Shown here piece by piece: positions 23,639 to 37,775 of a stretch of DNA of 64,000 nucleotides. A program made the translations under genes and the position numbers. The DNA lies in assembly GCA_963693305.1 (NCBI GenBank), contig OY855903.1:28627955-28691954 (forward strand), read 5' to 3'. The notes under the pieces were generated by a model, which had not been told where the DNA came from, did not search any database, and saw only the letters and a program-made list of their open reading frames with translations. Numbering within the stretch: position 1 is the first letter of the stretch; each line of letters begins with the position of its first letter. This DNA comes from Meandrina meandrites. Its lineage: Eukaryota; Cnidaria; Anthozoa; Scleractinia; Meandrinidae.

Positions 23639-24025
23639 TCACTTGCTGCTGGTGTACTTGGTAACAGCCTTGGTGCCTTCGCTGACAGCGTGTTTTGCAA
23701 GCTCCCCGGGCAGAAGCAACCTGATGGCGGTCTGGATCTCGCGGGAACTGATGGTCGACTTCTTGTTGTAGTGTGCTAGGCGGGAAGACTCAGTGGCGAT
23801 GCGCTCGAAGATATCGTTAACAAACGAATTCATGATACCCATAGGGCTTTGCTGGGAGATACCAGTATCGGGATGAACCTGCTTCAGGACCTTGTAGATG
23901 TAGATCGCATAGCTCTCCTTTCTCCTTCCTTTCCTCTTCTTCTTTGCCGCACCATCGACCGCTGCCGACTTAGCTTTTCCCGCCCTCTTCTCGCCTTTCT
24001 TTGCTGCCGGTACTTTTGGTGCCAT
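23639..24025 (-). CDS. H2B: Histone H2B (unit 3, open but altered)
   Basis: Open frame of 128 codons. Three extra bases near 23843-23855 (CATAGGGCTTTGCTGGGAG) change [10 protein letters not shown] to [11 protein letters not shown] in the first loop of the fold. The +3 arises from separate small insertions, so it is probably error and not a variant. Confidence 0.85.
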   Translation of the reverse strand: MAPKVPAAKKGEKRAGKAKSAAVDGAAKKKRKGRRKESYAIYIYKVLKQVHPDTGISQQSPMGIMNSFVNDIFERIATESSRLAHYNKKSTISSREIQTAIRLLLPGELAKHAVSEGTKAVTKYTSSK

Positions 24026-24415
24026 TTTTGTCTCGATTATCTCGAAAAAATTCGCTCAAACGCTAAATGCTAAATGAACAGATCAGATCAGATCAGATCA
24101 GCTTCCACAATGCACGCCCAGCTTCAGTTGCTATTTATTACAAATCATGCAGTAGGATTCATTAGTATGCGGATCGAAATTGTCTTTCCCTGATTGGTCA
24201 TTTTGTTAACTGACAATTTCCGCCTTTAGCGCGACCGCAGCTTGCATAATTATCTTTTGTTTAAAGGACGGCTGCGATTTTGATTGGTGCAATTTTGATC
24301 CTATGAACTTAAGGCACATGAGATAAAATTAGGCTCTTAGTTCAAAAATCATTAGCTCAAAATCATTCAACTGAACTTACGCGTGTGCTAAGCTAAGACA
24401 AGATTTACAAAGAAA

Positions 24416-24795
24416 ATGACAGGTCGCGGTAAAGGCAAAGCTCCAGGAACTAAGTCCAAGAGCCGGTCATCCCGAGCAGGTCTTTCAATTTCCTGTTGGT
24501 CGCATCCATCGTCTCCTTCGTAAAGGCAACTACGGCGAGCGTGTTGGGGCAGGTGCTCCAGTTGTACTTGGCTGCCGTGCTCGAATATCTAAGTGCTGAA
24601 ATTCTCGAGTTAGCTGGAAATGCTGCTAGGGACAACAAGAAAACCAGGATCATTCCTCGTCACCTTCAGTTGGCCGTGCGAAACGACGAAGAGTTAAACA
24701 AGCTTCTTGCCGGTGTGACTATCGCGCAGGGTGGAGTTCTTCCCAACATACAAGCCGTGCTGTTACCCAAGAAGACCGAGAAGAAACAACACTAA
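24416..24795 (+). pseudogene. H2A: Histone H2A, frameshifted (unit 3; probable assembly error)
   Basis: Two inserted T (GGTCTTTCAATT near 24483 and CCAGTTGTAC near 24563) give 380 bp instead of 378 and break the frame after about 22 codons. The last 80 or so codons read normally. Confidence 0.85.
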
Positions 24796-24824
24796 GCTGC
24801 CAGCTTAGTTACAAAACAAAAAAC

Positions 24825-24840
24825 GGCTCTTTTAGGAGCC
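24825..24840 (+). terminator. Histone 3' stem-loop (H2A, unit 3)
   Basis: Type II stem-loop, 30 nt after the stop because of one extra A. Confidence 0.95.
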
Positions 24841-24943
24841 ACCAAATCTCACAAAAGTCATGATCCATAACGAAGTGAAGTTACATTTAGTCTAAAACCT
24901 GGAGGCCCTTTAACCCCCCAATACCTTTGCAATGCAAAACACA

Positions 24944-25143
24944 NNNNNNNNNNNNNNNNNNNNNNNNNNNNNNNNNNNNNNNNNNNNNNNNNNNNNNNNN
25001 NNNNNNNNNNNNNNNNNNNNNNNNNNNNNNNNNNNNNNNNNNNNNNNNNNNNNNNNNNNNNNNNNNNNNNNNNNNNNNNNNNNNNNNNNNNNNNNNNNNN
25101 NNNNNNNNNNNNNNNNNNNNNNNNNNNNNNNNNNNNNNNNNNN
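24944..25143. other. Assembly gap (200 N)
   Basis: Exactly 200 N, a conventional placeholder length. By alignment to other units the missing sequence must include most of an H2A-H4 spacer, a whole H4, the H4-H3 promoter and H3 codons 1-50, about 1.8 kb. Any number of extra whole units could also be lost. Confidence 0.97.
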
Positions 25144-25404
<261 letters not shown>

Positions 25405-25436
25405 GCAAGGACAAGTCTCACTCTACAATCAAAAAC

Positions 25437-25452
25437 GGCTCCTTTAGGAGCC
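25437..25452 (+). terminator. Histone 3' stem-loop (H3, unit 4)
   Basis: Type I stem-loop, 33 nt after the H3 stop. Confidence 0.97.
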
Positions 25453-26170
25453 ACCACTCGAAGAAAAAGTCAATGACCAATAAATGATACTCTTATCTTA
25501 TTCCACTTTGCCGTTTGCGACTAAAACGTGTCTCCAGTACAAGAAGTGAAAAAAAAAAAAAAAATCATAAATACTAATACAAACAAACAAATCACACATA
25601 CTAATACAAAAATCGTGTGTCGAGTACAATAAGTAAAACGATATCATAAAAAGTGATACAAGCAAACACTTCGACATAAAAGCCTGCAAACATCAACATA
25701 CAGATATAAGAACATACGCAAACAAATATACAAAGTTAAAACGTACCAACTTACAAACATACAAGCAGATAAACAGACGAAAAAAGCAAAATGATCATCG
25801 ATGAAATGAGAATCCTGAAGCGTTTTACAGACGTTAAAACTCCTCGATCGTCTATACATATCGGCCTATTTATCACCCGCTTAATCGTTTTATTCATAAA
25901 AAGAGTGTATCATTCACTTCTTGACAAGGTATTTTTAAGTATTTCAGTGTATAAGAAGCTAAAAACAGTCGAAACTAGCAATTAATTCGCAAACGTTTCG
26001 ATCGAACAAACACAGAACAACGTGCGTTACCAGCTTTTGCGCCGTGATTGTTTTCTCTGCGGTCCGCTTTTGCAAGTGAAAACTTACAACGCTAACGATG
26101 TGCCGTGAATTTCTCGACACAGTCAGATACAATTCACGTTGATCGCAAGACAATCATAGAGATTAAGAGA

Positions 26171-26752
26171 ATGTCCGACGGCGCTAAGCGAAAGATGCCT
26201 AAAACCCCTGCCGATCACCCGAAATACGAAGAGATGATCAAGACCGCTATTCGTACGCTAAAGGAACGCAACGGTTCTTCGCGTCAAGCCATCGAGAAGT
26301 ACATCAAAGCCAACTTCAAGGTGGGAGATACAGCAGCCCAGCACATCAAAACAGCTCTCAAGAAGGGTGCAGCTAATGGTACCTTCATCCACACCAAGGG
26401 AGTAGGAGCTTCGGGATCATTTAAGCTGCCAAAGGAACAGAAAAAGCCGTCCAAAAAGCCAGCCGCGCCGAGTAGTAAAACAACCGTAGTCAAGGCTAAG
26501 AAACCCGCCACTACAAAGAAAACTGGGGCCAAGAAACCTGCAGCCAAGAAACAGACTTCTCCTAAGAAAAAGTCTCCTGCCAAAAGTCCATCTTCCAAGA
26601 AGGATACGTCCAAGAAGCCCGCAGTAAAGAAACCGTCAGCCACGAAAAAGACAGCAGCAAAGTCCAAGCTCGCCACAAAGAAACCTGGCACGAAGAAGGA
26701 AGTCAAAAAGCCGGCGGCTGCCAAGAAAACTACAGCCAACAAGAAGAAGTGA
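26171..26752 (+). CDS. H1: Linker histone H1 (unit 4)
   Basis: 193 codons, protein identical to unit 1. Confidence 0.98.
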   Translation: MSDGAKRKMPKTPADHPKYEEMIKTAIRTLKERNGSSRQAIEKYIKANFKVGDTAAQHIKTALKKGAANGTFIHTKGVGASGSFKLPKEQKKPSKKPAAPSSKTTVVKAKKPATTKKTGAKKPAAKKQTSPKKKSPAKSPSSKKDTSKKPAVKKPSATKKTAAKSKLATKKPGTKKEVKKPAAAKKTTANKKK

Positions 26753-26779
26753 AAAGGCTCGGCGTCAAATAAACAAAAC

Positions 26780-26795
26780 GGCTCCTTTAGGAGCC
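26780..26795 (+). terminator. Histone 3' stem-loop (H1, unit 4)
   Basis: Type I stem-loop, 28 nt after the H1 stop. Confidence 0.97.
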
Positions 26796-27461
26796 ACCAA
26801 ATAAAGAAAAGCAATGACCAATCTTGAATCATGTAATATAAATCACATATTCCCCTTGATTGACCTAGTGCAATAACAAAGCAAAGTAGGCCAGTTGTTG
26901 GTAATGAACATAGTATAAATCAAGCAAACGATACAGGCACAGAGTTCTTTGACTGAGTGCTAAACTGTGCAAGCAAGTTCAAGTTAAACTTTTGAGCTGG
27001 TAATGCGTTATTTGTTGTGACCATTGCTCTGCAACTTTGTGTATGTTCGCTCGCTCGGTGAGACATTAACATAAGGAGAAATAAACAAGGCGGTGCGGTG
27101 TAAATTTTGCCACGCTTTCGTGAACTATAGCGACCAGTTGAAAACAGATTTGTTCCTTAGAACAGGGGGACACGAACATTTCCAGGGGGATTGCGTGTTT
27201 GAACGGCAAGTTTTGTGTAATAACTAGTGTAATAACTATGTGTGATTTAGTATGTAAACCTCAATTTTGCTATCTTATTCGGTGCAGTAGTTTTCAAGAA
27301 AGTATTTGTGTGTGGAATAGGGGGTACAAAATCAAAAAAAAAAACAAGCAGAAAGCATTTACTTCTTGTATGTGATCTCAGCTCTTTGGGGGGAGGAAAA
27401 GAAACTTTAAACTCATTTAAAAGAAAGGACTTGTTGGACATTGCTTTTTATGACATGTGGT

Positions 27462-27477
27462 GGCTCCTAAAAGAGCC
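27462..27477 (-). terminator. Histone 3' stem-loop (H2B, unit 4)
   Basis: Type II stem-loop, 31 nt after the H2B stop. Confidence 0.97.
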
Positions 27478-27507
27478 GTTTGTGTATTGATTGATCAGGT
27501 ATTATGA

Positions 27508-27891
27508 TCACTTGCTGCTGGTGTACTTGGTAACAGCCTTGGTGCCTTCGCTGACAGCGTGTTTTGCAAGCTCCCCGGGCAGAAGCAACCTGATGGCGGT
27601 CTGGATCTCGCGGGAACTGATGGTCGACTTCTTGTTGTAGTGTGCTAGGCGGGAAGACTCAGTGGCGATGCGCTCGAAGATATCGTTAACAAACGAATTC
27701 ATGATACCCATGGCTTTGCTGGAGATACCAGTATCGGGATGAACCTGCTTCAGGACCTTGTAGATGTAGATCGCATAGCTCTCCTTTCTCCTTCCTTTCC
27801 TCTTCTTCTTTGCCGCACCATCGACCGCTGCCGACTTAGCTTTTCCCGCCCTCTTCTCGCCTTTCTTTGCTGCCGGTACTTTTGGTGCCAT
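27508..27891 (-). CDS. H2B: Histone H2B (unit 4)
   Basis: 127 codons, protein as unit 1 (K30). Leader carries the type B G (CTCGGTTATC). Confidence 0.99.
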   Translation of the reverse strand: MAPKVPAAKKGEKRAGKAKSAAVDGAAKKKRKGRRKESYAIYIYKVLKQVHPDTGISSKAMGIMNSFVNDIFERIATESSRLAHYNKKSTISSREIQTAIRLLLPGELAKHAVSEGTKAVTKYTSSK

Positions 27892-28278
27892 TTTTGTCTC
27901 GGTTATCTCGAAAAAATTCGCTCAAACGCTAAATGCTAAATGAACAGATCAGATCAGATCAGATCAGCTTCCACAATGCACGCCAGCTTCAGTTGCTATT
28001 TATTACAAATCATGCAGTAGGATTCATTAGTATGCGGATCGAAATTGTCTTTCCCTGATTGGTCATTTTGTTAACTGACAATTTCCGCCTTTAGCGCGAC
28101 CGCAGCTTGCATAATTATCTTTTGTTTAAAGGACGGCGCGATTTTGATTGGTGCATTTTGATCCTATGAACTTAAGGCACATGAGATAAAATTAGGCTCT
28201 TAGTTCAAAAATCATTAGCTCAAAATCATTCAACTGAACTTACGCGTGTGCTAAGCTAAGACAAGATTTACAAAGAAA

Positions 28279-28656
28279 ATGACAGGTCGCGGTAAAGGCA
28301 AAGCTCCAGGAACTAAGTCCAAGAGCCGGTCATCCCGAGCAGGTCTTCAATTTCCTGTTGGTCGCATCCATCGTCTCCTTCGTAAAGGCAACTACGGCGA
28401 GCGTGTTGGGGCAGGTGCTCCAGTGTACTTGGCTGCCGTGCTCGAATATCTAAGTGCTGAAATTCTCGAGTTAGCTGGAAATGCTGCTAGGGACAACAAG
28501 AAAACCAGGATCATTCCTCGTCACCTTCAGTTGGCCGTGCGAAACGACGAAGAGTTAAACAAGCTTCTTGCCGGTGTGACTATCGCGCAGGGTGGAGTTC
28601 TTCCCAACATACAAGCCGTGCTGTTACCCAAGAAGACCGAGAAGAAACAACACTAA
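28279..28656 (+). CDS. H2A: Histone H2A (unit 4)
   Basis: 125 codons, protein identical to unit 1. Confidence 0.99.
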   Translation: MTGRGKGKAPGTKSKSRSSRAGLQFPVGRIHRLLRKGNYGERVGAGAPVYLAAVLEYLSAEILELAGNAARDNKKTRIIPRHLQLAVRNDEELNKLLAGVTIAQGGVLPNIQAVLLPKKTEKKQH

Positions 28657-28684
28657 GCTGCCAGCTTAGTTACAAAACAAAAAC

Positions 28685-28700
28685 GGCTCTTTTAGGAGCC
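28685..28700 (+). terminator. Histone 3' stem-loop (H2A, unit 4)
   Basis: Type II stem-loop, 29 nt after the H2A stop. The following spacer has the type B 7-bp insertion (GACGTACAGTGTATGAG, near 29060). Confidence 0.97.
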
Positions 28701-29594
28701 ACCAAATCTCACAAAAGTCATGATCCATAACGAAGTGAAGTTACATTTAGTCTAAAACCTGGAGCCCTTTAACCCCCCAATACCTTTGCAATGCAAAACA
28801 CAACACCTATTTCGAGATTTGATAACAGCAAAGCAGAGTGTAAATCATTCGGCAAACACACGCATTCGTTTATACCAAAACGTAACATATATCCACATCC
28901 GGTCGTATTTGGTTAGAGGCGCGTTTGAAACATTTAATTGCGATTTCGCCTGATCCCGGCTTATAATGAATGATAGAAAGTTTACTGATCAGATTTCTGA
29001 GCTGTCCCACTCGAAAAAATAAAATAAGACAGAGAGACAACAGTACTGTGCGAAATGACGTACAGTGTATGAGAAGTTTGTTATTCTGTCTATCGTATCT
29101 CGTTTACAGACAACTTTAATAACCAAATTTGTAAACAAAAAAGTTGTTCGAAAACAGGTGGGAGAATGTTAATTAAATACGGCTTTATTATATAAACTCT
29201 TCGCCCTAAGTGTTAGTATTCCCGTGCTAAATAAAATGTTGTTGATAAACACGAACATAGCCGCACATTTTTGTCGCCTACTGACAACTTGTTAGGTTAA
29301 TTTTGAATTCACAAAAAGTTTGTTCGAGACTGTACGTTAAATGCGGGTTTGTAATATCAACCGTATTCGCCCTAACAGTTTGTTTTCCAGCGTTTCTAAA
29401 ATGTGGTTCATACACACACAACAAACGTAGCCGAACATTCTTAGAAAGCTTCGATCGGAAACATGCATGCAAGAGATTATTTCTCTTAAAGTCTTCATTA
29501 TTACTCCACTTATTTAATGTGGCTTACAATAGTGTTTGTTGTTATGAAAGTATCTATTCGTTTATTGTTGGTCGCAACTTTCGTAAGAGTTGGT

Positions 29595-29610
29595 GGCTCC
29601 TAAAGGAGCC
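29595..29610 (-). terminator. Histone 3' stem-loop (H4, unit 5)
   Basis: Type I stem-loop, 32 nt after the H4 stop. Confidence 0.97.
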
Positions 29611-29641
29611 GTTTGTTGTGTGTTTGCAGTCGCAAACTTCT

Positions 29642-29962
<321 letters not shown>

Positions 29963-30375
29963 TTATCTTATCGAGTAGTGAAACTAACTGCTAGATAACG
30001 AAGCTTTGCCGACCTTTGCTAGCTTCTTAACTTATTTGGTTGGACCTCTCGGGAAACATGACTTTCGAAACAAAGAGTCGGCAAATGCTTAACAGTTCAT
30101 GAATATTTTATTAGCAAGAGATCACTGTTGTTCGTTTACTTTCGCCGTCAGGAAAACTGTTCCCCGAGAAATTCTCAATTCCGAGTTTATAATAGAAAGG
30201 AAGAAAAACAGAAACACAAAATGAAAGTAGTTAGCAACGTATTATTGCAGCTATTGTGAAGTTGTTTGGAGGCTTCAAGTAACGAACCACTTTAACTTCA
30301 GATCGAAATGTTCGGCGCATCTTTTGACAACAAAAAGCAAATTGATCACAGCCAATCATATGCGTCGTTAATTGA

Positions 30376-30894
<519 letters not shown>

Positions 30895-30926
30895 GCAAGG
30901 ACAAGTCTCACTCTACAATCAAAAAC

Positions 30927-30942
30927 GGCTCCTTTAGGAGCC
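30927..30942 (+). terminator. Histone 3' stem-loop (H3, unit 5)
   Basis: Type I stem-loop, 33 nt after the H3 stop. Confidence 0.97.
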
Positions 30943-31660
30943 ACCACTCGAAGAAAAAGTCAATGACCAATAAATGATACTCTTATCTTATTCCACTTTG
31001 CCGTTTGCGACTAAAACGTGTCTCCAGTACAAGAAGTGAAAAAAAAAAAAAAAATCATAAATACTAATACAAACAAACAAATCACACATACTAATACAAA
31101 AATCGTGTGTCGAGTACAATAAGTAAAACGATATCATAAAAAGTGATACAAGCAAACACTTCGACATAAAAGCCTGCAAACATCAACATACAGATATAAG
31201 AACATACGCAAACAAATATACAAAGTTAAAACGTACCAACTTACAAACATACAAGCAGATAAACAGACGAAAAAAGCAAAATGATCATCGATGAAATGAG
31301 AATCCTGAAGCGTTTTACAGACGTTAAAACTCCTCGATCGTCTATACATATCGGCCTATTTATCACCCGCTTAATCGTTTTATTCATAAAAAGAGTGTAT
31401 CATTCACTTCTTGACAAGGTATTTTTAAGTATTTCAGTGTATAAGAAGCTAAAAACAGTCGAAACTAGCAATTAATTCGCAAACGTTTCGATCGAACAAA
31501 CACAGAACAACGTGCGTTACCAGCTTTTGCGCCGTGATTGTTTTCTCTGCGGTCCGCTTTTGCAAGTGAAAACTTACAACGCTAACGATGTGCCGTGAAT
31601 TTCTCGACACAGTCAGATACAATTCACGTTGATCGCAAGACAATCATAGAGATTAAGAGA

Positions 31661-32242
31661 ATGTCCGACGGCGCTAAGCGAAAGATGCCTAAAACCCCTG
31701 CCGATCACCCGAAATACGAAGAGATGATCAAGACCGCTATTCGTACGCTAAAGGAACGCAACGGTTCTTCGCGTCAAGCCATCGAGAAGTACATCAAAGC
31801 CAACTTCAAGGTGGGAGATACAGCAGCCCAGCACATCAAAACAGCTCTCAAGAAGGGTGCAGCTAATGGTACCTTCATCCACACCAAGGGAGTAGGAGCT
31901 TCGGGATCATTTAAGCTGCCAAAGGAACAGAAAAAGCCGTCCAAAAAGCCAGCCGCGCCGAGTAGTAAAACAACCGTAGTCAAGGCTAAGAAACCCGCCA
32001 CTACAAAGAAAACTGGGGCCAAGAAACCTGCAGCCAAGAAACAGACTTCTCCTAAGAAAAAGTCTCCTGCCAAAAGTCCATCTTCCAAGAAGGATACGTC
32101 CAAGAAGCCCGCAGTAAAGAAACCGTCAGCCACGAAAAAGACAGCAGCAAAGTCCAAGCTCGCCACAAAGAAACCTGGCACGAAGAAGGAAGTCAAAAAG
32201 CCGGCGGCTGCCAAGAAAACTACAGCCAACAAGAAGAAGTGA
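31661..32242 (+). CDS. H1: Linker histone H1 (unit 5)
   Basis: 193 codons, protein identical to unit 1. Confidence 0.98.
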   Translation: MSDGAKRKMPKTPADHPKYEEMIKTAIRTLKERNGSSRQAIEKYIKANFKVGDTAAQHIKTALKKGAANGTFIHTKGVGASGSFKLPKEQKKPSKKPAAPSSKTTVVKAKKPATTKKTGAKKPAAKKQTSPKKKSPAKSPSSKKDTSKKPAVKKPSATKKTAAKSKLATKKPGTKKEVKKPAAAKKTTANKKK

Positions 32243-32269
32243 AAAGGCTCGGCGTCAAATAAACAAAAC

Positions 32270-32285
32270 GGCTCCTTTAGGAGCC
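32270..32285 (+). terminator. Histone 3' stem-loop (H1, unit 5)
   Basis: Type I stem-loop, 28 nt after the H1 stop. Confidence 0.97.
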
Positions 32286-32951
32286 ACCAAATAAAGAAAA
32301 GCAATGACCAATCTTGAATCATGTAATATAAATCACATATTCCCCTTGATTGACCTAGTGCAATAACAAAGCAAAGTAGGCCAGTTGTTGGTAATGAACA
32401 TAGTATAAATCAAGCAAACGATACAGGCACAGAGTTCTTTGACTGAGTGCTAAACTGTGCAAGCAAGTTCAAGTTAAACTTTTGAGCTGGTAATGCGTTA
32501 TTTGTTGTGACCATTGCTCTGCAACTTTGTGTATGTTCGCTCGCTCGGTGAGACATTAACATAAGGAGAAATAAACAAGGCGGTGCGGTGTAAATTTTGC
32601 CACGCTTTCGTGAACTATAGCGACCAGTTGAAAACAGATTTGTTCCTTAGAACAGGGGGACACGAACATTTCCAGGGGGATTGCGTGTTTGAACGGCAAG
32701 TTTTGTGTAATAACTAGTGTAATAACTATGTGTGATTTAGTATGTAAACCTCAATTTTGCTATCTTATTCGGTGCAGTAGTTTTCAAGAAAGTATTTGTG
32801 TGTGGAATAGGGGGTACAAAATCAAAAAAAAAAACAAGCAGAAAGCATTTACTTCTTGTATGTGATCTCAGCTCTTTGGGGGGAGGAAAAGAAACTTTAA
32901 ACTCATTTAAAAGAAAGGACTTGTTGGACATTGCTTTTTATGACATGTGGT

Positions 32952-32967
32952 GGCTCCTAAAAGAGCC
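32952..32967 (-). terminator. Histone 3' stem-loop (H2B, unit 5)
   Basis: Type II stem-loop, 31 nt after the H2B stop. Confidence 0.97.
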
Positions 32968-32997
32968 GTTTGTGTATTGATTGATCAGGTATTATGA

Positions 32998-33381
32998 TCA
33001 CTTGCTGCTGGTGTACTTGGTAACAGCCTTGGTGCCTTCGCTGACAGCGTGTTTTGCAAGCTCCCCGGGCAGAAGCAACCTGATGGCGGTCTGGATCTCG
33101 CGGGAACTGATGGTCGACTTCTTGTTGTAGTGTGCTAGGCGGGAAGACTCAGTGGCGATGCGCTCGAAGATATCGTTAACAAACGAATTCATGATACCCA
33201 TGGCTTTGCTGGAGATACCAGTATCGGGATGAACCTGCTTCAGGACCTTGTAGATGTAGATCGCATAGCTCTCCTTTCTCCTTCCTTTCCTCTTCTTCTT
33301 TGCCGCACCATCGACCGCTGCCGACTTAGCTTTTCCCGCCCTCTTCTCGCCTTTCTTTGCTGCCGGTACTTTTGGTGCCAT
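32998..33381 (-). CDS. H2B: Histone H2B (unit 5)
   Basis: 127 codons, protein as unit 1 (K30). Confidence 0.99.
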   Translation of the reverse strand: MAPKVPAAKKGEKRAGKAKSAAVDGAAKKKRKGRRKESYAIYIYKVLKQVHPDTGISSKAMGIMNSFVNDIFERIATESSRLAHYNKKSTISSREIQTAIRLLLPGELAKHAVSEGTKAVTKYTSSK

Positions 33382-33768
33382 TTTTGTCTCGGTTATCTCG
33401 AAAAAATTCGCTCAAACGCTAAATGCTAAATGAACAGATCAGATCAGATCAGATCAGCTTCCACAATGCACGCCAGCTTCAGTTGCTATTTATTACAAAT
33501 CATGCAGTAGGATTCATTAGTATGCGGATCGAAATTGTCTTTCCCTGATTGGTCATTTTGTTAACTGACAATTTCCGCCTTTAGCGCGACCGCAGCTTGC
33601 ATAATTATCTTTTGTTTAAAGGACGGCGCGATTTTGATTGGTGCATTTTGATCCTATGAACTTAAGGCACATGAGATAAAATTAGGCTCTTAGTTCAAAA
33701 ATCATTAGCTCAAAATCATTCAACTGAACTTACGCGTGTGCTAAGCTAAGACAAGATTTACAAAGAAA

Positions 33769-34146
33769 ATGACAGGTCGCGGTAAAGGCAAAGCTCCAGG
33801 AACTAAGTCCAAGAGCCGGTCATCCCGAGCAGGTCTTCAATTTCCTGTTGGTCGCATCCATCGTCTCCTTCGTAAAGGCAACTACGGCGAGCGTGTTGGG
33901 GCAGGTGCTCCAGTGTACTTGGCTGCCGTGCTCGAATATCTAAGTGCTGAAATTCTCGAGTTAGCTGGAAATGCTGCTAGGGACAACAAGAAAACCAGGA
34001 TCATTCCTCGTCACCTTCAGTTGGCCGTGCGAAACGACGAAGAGTTAAACAAGCTTCTTGCCGGTGTGACTATCGCGCAGGGTGGAGTTCTTCCCAACAT
34101 ACAAGCCGTGCTGTTACCCAAGAAGACCGAGAAGAAACAACACTAA
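33769..34146 (+). CDS. H2A: Histone H2A (unit 5)
   Basis: 125 codons, protein identical to unit 1. Confidence 0.99.
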   Translation: MTGRGKGKAPGTKSKSRSSRAGLQFPVGRIHRLLRKGNYGERVGAGAPVYLAAVLEYLSAEILELAGNAARDNKKTRIIPRHLQLAVRNDEELNKLLAGVTIAQGGVLPNIQAVLLPKKTEKKQH

Positions 34147-34174
34147 GCTGCCAGCTTAGTTACAAAACAAAAAC

Positions 34175-34190
34175 GGCTCTTTTAGGAGCC
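34175..34190 (+). terminator. Histone 3' stem-loop (H2A, unit 5)
   Basis: Type II stem-loop, 29 nt after the H2A stop. Confidence 0.97.
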
Positions 34191-35084
34191 ACCAAATCTC
34201 ACAAAAGTCATGATCCATAACGAAGTGAAGTTACATTTAGTCTAAAACCTGGAGCCCTTTAACCCCCCAATACCTTTGCAATGCAAAACACAACACCTAT
34301 TTCGAGATTTGATAACAGCAAAGCAGAGTGTAAATCATTCGGCAAACACACGCATTCGTTTATACCAAAACGTAACATATATCCACATCCGGTCGTATTT
34401 GGTTAGAGGCGCGTTTGAAACATTTAATTGCGATTTCGCCTGATCCCGGCTTATAATGAATGATAGAAAGTTTACTGATCAGATTTCTGAGCTGTCCCAC
34501 TCGAAAAAATAAAATAAGACAGAGAGACAACAGTACTGTGCGAAATGACGTACAGTGTATGAGAAGTTTGTTATTCTGTCTATCGTATCTCGTTTACAGA
34601 CAACTTTAATAACCAAATTTGTAAACAAAAAAGTTGTTCGAAAACAGGTGGGAGAATGTTAATTAAATACGGCTTTATTATATAAACTCTTCGCCCTAAG
34701 TGTTAGTATTCCCGTGCTAAATAAAATGTTGTTGATAAACACGAACATAGCCGCACATTTTTGTCGCCTACTGACAACTTGTTAGGTTAATTTTGAATTC
34801 ACAAAAAGTTTGTTCGAGACTGTACGTTAAATGCGGGTTTGTAATATCAACCGTATTCGCCCTAACAGTTTGTTTTCCAGCGTTTCTAAAATGTGGTTCA
34901 TACACACACAACAAACGTAGCCGAACATTCTTAGAAAGCTTCGATCGGAAACATGCATGCAAGAGATTATTTCTCTTAAAGTCTTCATTATTACTCCACT
35001 TATTTAATGTGGCTTACAATAGTGTTTGTTGTTATGAAAGTATCTATTCGTTTATTGTTGGTCGCAACTTTCGTAAGAGTTGGT

Positions 35085-35100
35085 GGCTCCTAAAGGAGCC
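35085..35100 (-). terminator. Histone 3' stem-loop (H4, unit 6)
   Basis: Type I stem-loop, 32 nt after the H4 stop. Confidence 0.97.
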
Positions 35101-35131
35101 GTTTGTTGTGTGTTTGCAGTCGCAAACTTCT

Positions 35132-35452
<321 letters not shown>

Positions 35453-35865
35453 TTATCTTATCGAGTAGTGAAACTAACTGCTAGATAACGAAGCTTTGCC
35501 GACCTTTGCTAGCTTCTTAACTTATTTGGTTGGACCTCTCGGGAAACATGACTTTCGAAACAAAGAGTCGGCAAATGCTTAACAGTTCATGAATATTTTA
35601 TTAGCAAGAGATCACTGTTGTTCGTTTACTTTCGCCGTCAGGAAAACTGTTCCCCGAGAAATTCTCAATTCCGAGTTTATAATAGAAAGGAAGAAAAACA
35701 GAAACACAAAATGAAAGTAGTTAGCAACGTATTATTGCAGCTATTGTGAAGTTGTTTGGAGGCTTCAAGTAACGAACCACTTTAACTTCAGATCGAAATG
35801 TTCGGCGCATCTTTTGACAACAAAAAGCAAATTGATCACAGCCAATCATATGCGTCGTTAATTGA

Positions 35866-36384
<519 letters not shown>

Positions 36385-36416
36385 GCAAGGACAAGTCTCA
36401 CTCTACAATCAAAAAC

Positions 36417-36432
36417 GGCTCCTTTAGGAGCC
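36417..36432 (+). terminator. Histone 3' stem-loop (H3, unit 6)
   Basis: Type I stem-loop, 33 nt after the H3 stop. Confidence 0.97.
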
Positions 36433-37150
36433 ACCACTCGAAGAAAAAGTCAATGACCAATAAATGATACTCTTATCTTATTCCACTTTGCCGTTTGCGA
36501 CTAAAACGTGTCTCCAGTACAAGAAGTGAAAAAAAAAAAAAAAATCATACATACTAATACAAACAAACAAATCACACATACTAATACAAAAATCGTGTGT
36601 CGAGTACAATAAGTAAAACGATATCATAAAAAGTGATACAAGCAAACACTTCGACATAAAAGCCTGCAAACATCAACATACAGATATAAGAACATACGCA
36701 AACAAATATACAAAGTTAAAACGTACCAACTTACAAACATACAAGCAGATAAACAGACGAAAAAAGCAAAATGATCATCGATGAAATGAGAATCCTGAAG
36801 CGTTTTACAGACGTTAAAACTCCTCGATCGTCTATACATATCGGCCTATTTATCACCCGCTTAATCGTTTTATTCATAAAAAGAGTGTATCATTCACTTC
36901 TTGACAAGGTATTTTTAAGTATTTCAGTGTATAAGAAGCTAAAAACAGTCGAAACTAGCAATTAATTCGCAAACGTTTCGATCGAACAAACACAGAACAA
37001 CGTGCGTTACCAGCTTTTGCGCCGTGATTGTTTTCTCTGCGGTCCGCTTTTGCAAGTGAAAACTTACAACGCTAACGATGTGCCGTGAATTTCTCGACAC
37101 AGTCAGATACAATTCACGTTGATCGCAAGACAATCATAGAGATTAAGAGA

Positions 37151-37732
37151 ATGTCCGACGGCGCTAAGCGAAAGATGCCTAAAACCCCTGCCGATCACCC
37201 GAAATACGAAGAGATGATCAAGACCGCTATTCGTACGCTAAAGGAACGCAACGGTTCTTCGCGTCAAGCCATCGAGAAGTACATCAAAGCCAACTTCAAG
37301 GTGGGAGATACAGCAGCCCAGCACATCAAAACAGCTCTCAAGAAGGGTGCAGCTAATGGTACCTTCATCCACACCAAGGGAGTAGGAGCTTCGGGATCAT
37401 TTAAGCTGCCAAAGGAACAGAAAAAGCCGTCCAAAAAGCCAGCCGCGCCGAGTAGTAAAACAACCGTAGTCAAGGCTAAGAAACCCGCCACTACAAAGAA
37501 AACTGGGGCCAAGAAACCTGCAGCCAAGAAACAGACTTCTCCTAAGAAAAAGTCTCCTGCCAAAAGTCCATCTTCCAAGAAGGATACGTCCAAGAAGCCC
37601 GCAGTAAAGAAACCGTCAGCCACGAAAAAGACAGCAGCAAAGTCCAAGCTCGCCACAAAGAAACCTGGCACGAAGAAGGAAGTCAAAAAGCCGGCGGCTG
37701 CCAAGAAAACTACAGCCAACAAGAAGAAGTGA
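37151..37732 (+). CDS. H1: Linker histone H1 (unit 6)
   Basis: 193 codons, protein identical to unit 1. Confidence 0.98.
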   Translation: MSDGAKRKMPKTPADHPKYEEMIKTAIRTLKERNGSSRQAIEKYIKANFKVGDTAAQHIKTALKKGAANGTFIHTKGVGASGSFKLPKEQKKPSKKPAAPSSKTTVVKAKKPATTKKTGAKKPAAKKQTSPKKKSPAKSPSSKKDTSKKPAVKKPSATKKTAAKSKLATKKPGTKKEVKKPAAAKKTTANKKK

Positions 37733-37759
37733 AAAGGCTCGGCGTCAAATAAACAAAAC

Positions 37760-37775
37760 GGCTCCTTTAGGAGCC
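37760..37775 (+). terminator. Histone 3' stem-loop (H1, unit 6)
   Basis: Type I stem-loop, 28 nt after the H1 stop. Confidence 0.97.
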
